This document shows, piece after piece, positions 6,522 through 9,140 of a stretch of 9,140 bases of DNA. The notes beneath the pieces are model-generated. The model did not search any database, was not told the DNA's origin, and saw only the letters and a program-made list of their open reading frames with translations. This DNA is from Gemmatimonadales bacterium. GTDB lineage: Bacteria > Gemmatimonadota > Gemmatimonadetes > Palauibacterales > Palauibacteraceae. The stretch covers positions 1 to 9,140 of the forward strand of contig JAUWDL010000031.1 in the NCBI GenBank assembly GCA_030608825.1, given 5' to 3'. Every line of letters begins with the position of its first letter. Positions within the stretch are counted from its first letter, which is position 1. The position numbers and the translations under genes are program-made.

Positions 6522-6550
6522 GGTCCTGTACTCCGCCGAATCGCGCCCGG

Positions 6551-9140
6551 TCAGCCGCGCGCCAGGTGCACGTGATCGTTGCCCAGGAGCGAGCGGAGAT
6601 CCGCCAGCAGGTCCGCGTTCGGCGACACCCGAAGAGACGAGGAGAAGCACGGGGTGGCGCCGTTGCCGGCCTTCCTCCATTCGACGAGCAGCGGACCGCT
6701 TCCGGGCGATTCCTCCACGAGGGCCCGCACCCGGTCGAACACGTCGGTTGCCGGTGGCATCTCCTGGTCGAGCTCGATGCGGATTCCCACCTGACCGGAT
6801 CGTCGCACCTCCGCCAGAGGCGCGACCGAGTCTACGAAGATGGGAGGGTCGTCCTCGTCACGCGAACGGCCGGAGACCGCGCCCTCGATGAGCACCGGCG
6901 CATCCTGGGTGAGCAGGTCACGGTACTTCATCCAGGTATCCCCGAAGACGAGGGCGGTGGCCGTTCCGTGGTAGTCCTCGATCGTGAGCCGACACCACTC
7001 TCGTCCGTCGCGGCGTGAGGCGCGCACCGTCGCATCGGTCACGACGCAGGCGACCTCCACTTTGCAGTCCTTGAGCTCCGCGAGCTTCACGGTGTGCGCC
7101 TCGAGGGCGTACAGGTTGACCAGGTCCCGGTACCGGTCGAGCGGGTGGCCGGACGTGTAGTAGCCGATCACCTTCTTCTCCCGCTGCAGCCGCTCTCGCT
7201 CGCCCCACGGCGGCACTTCGGGCAATGGGGGGTCGGGCCGCTTGGCCGGTCCTTCACCGAACAGCGTCGTTTGCCCCGCCGCTTCCTCGCGCTGACGCGC
7301 CTGTGCCTCGGAGAGCGCGGCGTCGAGACCGGCGATCAGCGCCGCCCGGTCGCCCAGGGCGTCCAAAGCCCCCGATTCGATCAGCGCCTCGAGCACGCGG
7401 CGGTTGTTGAGCCTGAGATCGATGCGGCGGCAGAATTCGCAGAGCGATGTGAACTCGCCCGCTTCCCGCGCGTCGATGATGTGCTTGATGGCGGAGAAAC
7501 CGACGCCTTTGATCGCGCCCAATCCGAACCGGATCTCGTCGCTGTCGACCACCGTGAAGCGGTACCCTGACTCGTTCACGCTGGGCGGCAGCACCTCCAG
7601 CCCCAGGCTGCGTGTCTCCGCGATGTACCCGACGACAGCGTCGGTGCTGTCGATCTGCGAGGAGAGAAGGGCGGCCATGAACTCCGCCGGGTGGTGCGCT
7701 TTCAGCCAGGCCGTCCGGTAGGAAAGGATCGCGTAGGCGACGCTGTGCGCCTTGTTGAACCCGTACCTGCCGAAGGTGCGGATGAGCTCCGCGATCTCCT
7801 GGGCTTTCGAGCGCTCTATGCCACGCTCGCACGCCTTCTCGACGAACTCTCCCAGCACCTTCTTTGTCAGCGCGGCGTCCTTCTTCCCGACGGCCTTCCG
7901 AAGGACGTCCGCCTCGGCGAGCGTGAAGCCGCCCAGCAGGTTGGCCACCCGCATCACCTGCTCCTGGTAGGTGATCACCCCATACGTCGGCTCCAGCAGC
8001 TCCGCCAGATCGGGGTGCGGGTAGGCGACCGGCTCGAAGCCGCGCTTGCGGCGGATGAAGACGTCCGTCATCCCGCTGTCCAGCGGACCGGGTCGGATGA
8101 GCGCGTTCACGGCGATCAGGTCGTCGAAGCGGTCGCACCGCATCGCTCGGAGCTTGTCGGTTCCGAGCGAGGACTCGAACTGGAAGACGCCCGACGTCCC
8201 GCCGGTGGCGAGCATCTCGTAGACCGCCGGATCGTCCAGGCCGATCTCGTCCCAGTCGACCTCGACGCCCTTCTCCCGGATGGCGTCGACCGCGTACTGG
8301 ATCACGGTGAGGGTGCGGAGGCCGAGGAAGTCCATCTTCAGCATCCCCACGTCCTCGAGCGCGTTCATGTCGAACTGCGTGATGACCGTGCTCTCGGAGC
8401 TCTTTCCGTTCTTCGCGTCTCTGCAGACGGGCACGTAGTCCTCGAGCGGACCGGGGGCGATCACCACGCCCGCGGCGTGCACGGAGCTGTGGCGCGAGAG
8501 CCCTTCGATACGAGCCGCGTAGTCGAGCAGCTTCCGGGTGCGTGGGTCCGACTCGTAGGCCTCCTTGAGCTCGAGCACCTTCTCGACCGCCTCTTCGATG
8601 CCGAGCGAGTATCCGGGTCCGCTCGGGATCAGCTTGGCGAGCCGGTCCGTGTCGGCCGGTGCGAAGCCGAGGACGCGGCCCACGTCCCGCACGACGGCGC
8701 GGGCCTTCATCGTGCCGAAGGTGATGATCTGGCCGACCGAGCGGTTGCCGTACTTCTCCCGCACGTAATCGATGACCTCGCCTCTACGCTCGTAGCAGAA
8801 GTCGATGTCGATGTCCGGCATCGAGATCCGGTCCGGGTTGAGGAAGCGCTCGAAGAGAAGGTCGAACTCGAGCGGATCCACGTCCGTCACCTGGAGCGCG
8901 TACGCCACCAGCGAGCCGGCCGCCGAGCCCCGGCCCGGACCCACGGGGATGCCTCGCTCCCGTGCGGCCCGGATGAAGTCCCAGACGATGAGGAAGTAGC
9001 CGGCGTATCCGGTCCGCTCGATGACGTCGAGCTCGTATTCCATCCGCTCCCGCACGCCGTCGGATAGCGGGTCCCCGTAGCGCCTTCGGGCGCCTTCCTC
9101 GACGAGGTGTCGGAGGTAGGCCGTGTCGGTGTCGAACCGT
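6551..9140 (-). CDS. dnaE: DNA polymerase III subunit alpha (5' end outside window)
   Basis: The 862 residues seen are the C-terminal three quarters of the replicative polymerase; relatives are about 1,150 residues. The frame is open to the right edge, starting RFDTDTAYLRHLVEEGA, so the PHP domain and part of the palm lie outside. In window numbering, GRGSAAGSLVAY is at 69-80. The catalytic aspartates are Asp109 and Asp111 in PDIDIDF and Asp270 in KMDFLGLRTL. RHSSVHAAGVVI follows in the palm, then NALIRPGPLDSGM, YGVITYQEQVMRVA and the helix-hairpin-helix region. An OB fold lies at about 686-775 (VEVACVVTDATV to IFVDSVAPL), and a short C-terminal domain ends in HVHLARG. The order matches DnaE, not PolC, and there is no exonuclease insertion in the part seen. 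It heads the dnaE-accA-ricT-metG cluster. GTG at 9055 is internal, not the start. Confidence 0.97.
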   Translation of the reverse strand, partial: RFDTDTAYLRHLVEEGARRRYGDPLSDGVRERMEYELDVIERTGYAGYFLIVWDFIRAARERGIPVGPGRGSAAGSLVAYALQVTDVDPLEFDLLFERFLNPDRISMPDIDIDFCYERRGEVIDYVREKYGNRSVGQIITFGTMKARAVVRDVGRVLGFAPADTDRLAKLIPSGPGYSLGIEEAVEKVLELKEAYESDPRTRKLLDYAARIEGLSRHSSVHAAGVVIAPGPLEDYVPVCRDAKNGKSSESTVITQFDMNALEDVGMLKMDFLGLRTLTVIQYAVDAIREKGVEVDWDEIGLDDPAVYEMLATGGTSGVFQFESSLGTDKLRAMRCDRFDDLIAVNALIRPGPLDSGMTDVFIRRKRGFEPVAYPHPDLAELLEPTYGVITYQEQVMRVANLLGGFTLAEADVLRKAVGKKDAALTKKVLGEFVEKACERGIERSKAQEIAELIRTFGRYGFNKAHSVAYAILSYRTAWLKAHHPAEFMAALLSSQIDSTDAVVGYIAETRSLGLEVLPPSVNESGYRFTVVDSDEIRFGLGAIKGVGFSAIKHIIDAREAGEFTSLCEFCRRIDLRLNNRRVLEALIESGALDALGDRAALIAGLDAALSEAQARQREEAAGQTTLFGEGPAKRPDPPLPEVPPWGERERLQREKKVIGYYTSGHPLDRYRDLVNLYALEAHTVKLAELKDCKVEVACVVTDATVRASRRDGREWCRLTIEDYHGTATALVFGDTWMKYRDLLTQDAPVLIEGAVSGRSRDEDDPPIFVDSVAPLAEVRRSGQVGIRIELDQEMPPATDVFDRVRALVEESPGSGPLLVEWRKAGNGATPCFSSSLRVSPNADLLADLRSLLGNDHVHLARG

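Noticed and set aside
6507..6680. N-terminal extension of accA to 6680
   Set aside because: It would overlap the dnaE 3' end, its sequence does not look like AccA, and the strong AAGGAGG site points to the ATG at 6506.
7691..9067. Plus-strand open frame of 458 codons
   Set aside because: It is entirely antisense to dnaE and rich in Val, Asp and His with no family signal, so it is a shadow.
1..9140. Search for CRISPR arrays, IS elements, tRNA genes, defence or toxin-antitoxin genes
   Set aside because: I saw no regularly spaced repeats, transposase motifs, terminal inverted repeats or tRNA-like sequences. All long gaps are accounted for by genes or the short regulatory regions listed.

Overview
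The window is GC-rich and densely coding, and every credible gene lies on the minus strand, so it reads from right to left. It looks like a chromosomal housekeeping segment from a free-living bacterium. I see no mobile elements, CRISPR arrays, tRNA or rRNA genes. The set of genes (gram-negative type dnaE, accA, a PSP1/RicT protein, a Thermus-like metG, a membrane-anchored M23 peptidase and a lipoprotein with a lipobox) would fit Gemmatimonadota or a related phylum. That placement is an inference from gene content and protein style, not a database result.

Right part (about 4549-9140): a tight cluster of dnaE (its 5' end lies outside the window), accA and ricT (PSP1 family). The dnaE to accA gap is 44 bp and accA has a near-perfect Shine-Dalgarno sequence. 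The accA stop and the ricT start overlap as ATGA. metG follows 42 bp after ricT (2995-4548). The four genes are probably co-transcribed and link DNA replication, fatty-acid synthesis, an RNA-processing/Fe-S accessory protein and tRNA charging.

Middle part (about 966-2994): a 214-bp gap carries a sigma70-like promoter with a perfect TTGACA box, and an inverted repeat spans its -10 box and spacer. It precedes an M23-family envelope peptidase. A second promoter with 17-bp spacing precedes a coiled-coil lipoprotein that I cannot assign to a family. Together these two genes form an envelope-related block.

Left part (1-965): the gap after the lipoprotein gene is almost entirely three consecutive hairpins. 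The middle one is terminator-like and the last one overlaps the ribosome binding site of the next gene. That gene is a FadJ/FadB-type beta-oxidation protein. Its enoyl-CoA hydratase domain is well preserved, but the reading frame is cut by a single in-frame TAG at 141-143. Recognisable FadJ-family sequence continues in the same frame to the window edge. This interrupted gene is the most notable observation in the window. I did not find a convincing new defence or mobile system.
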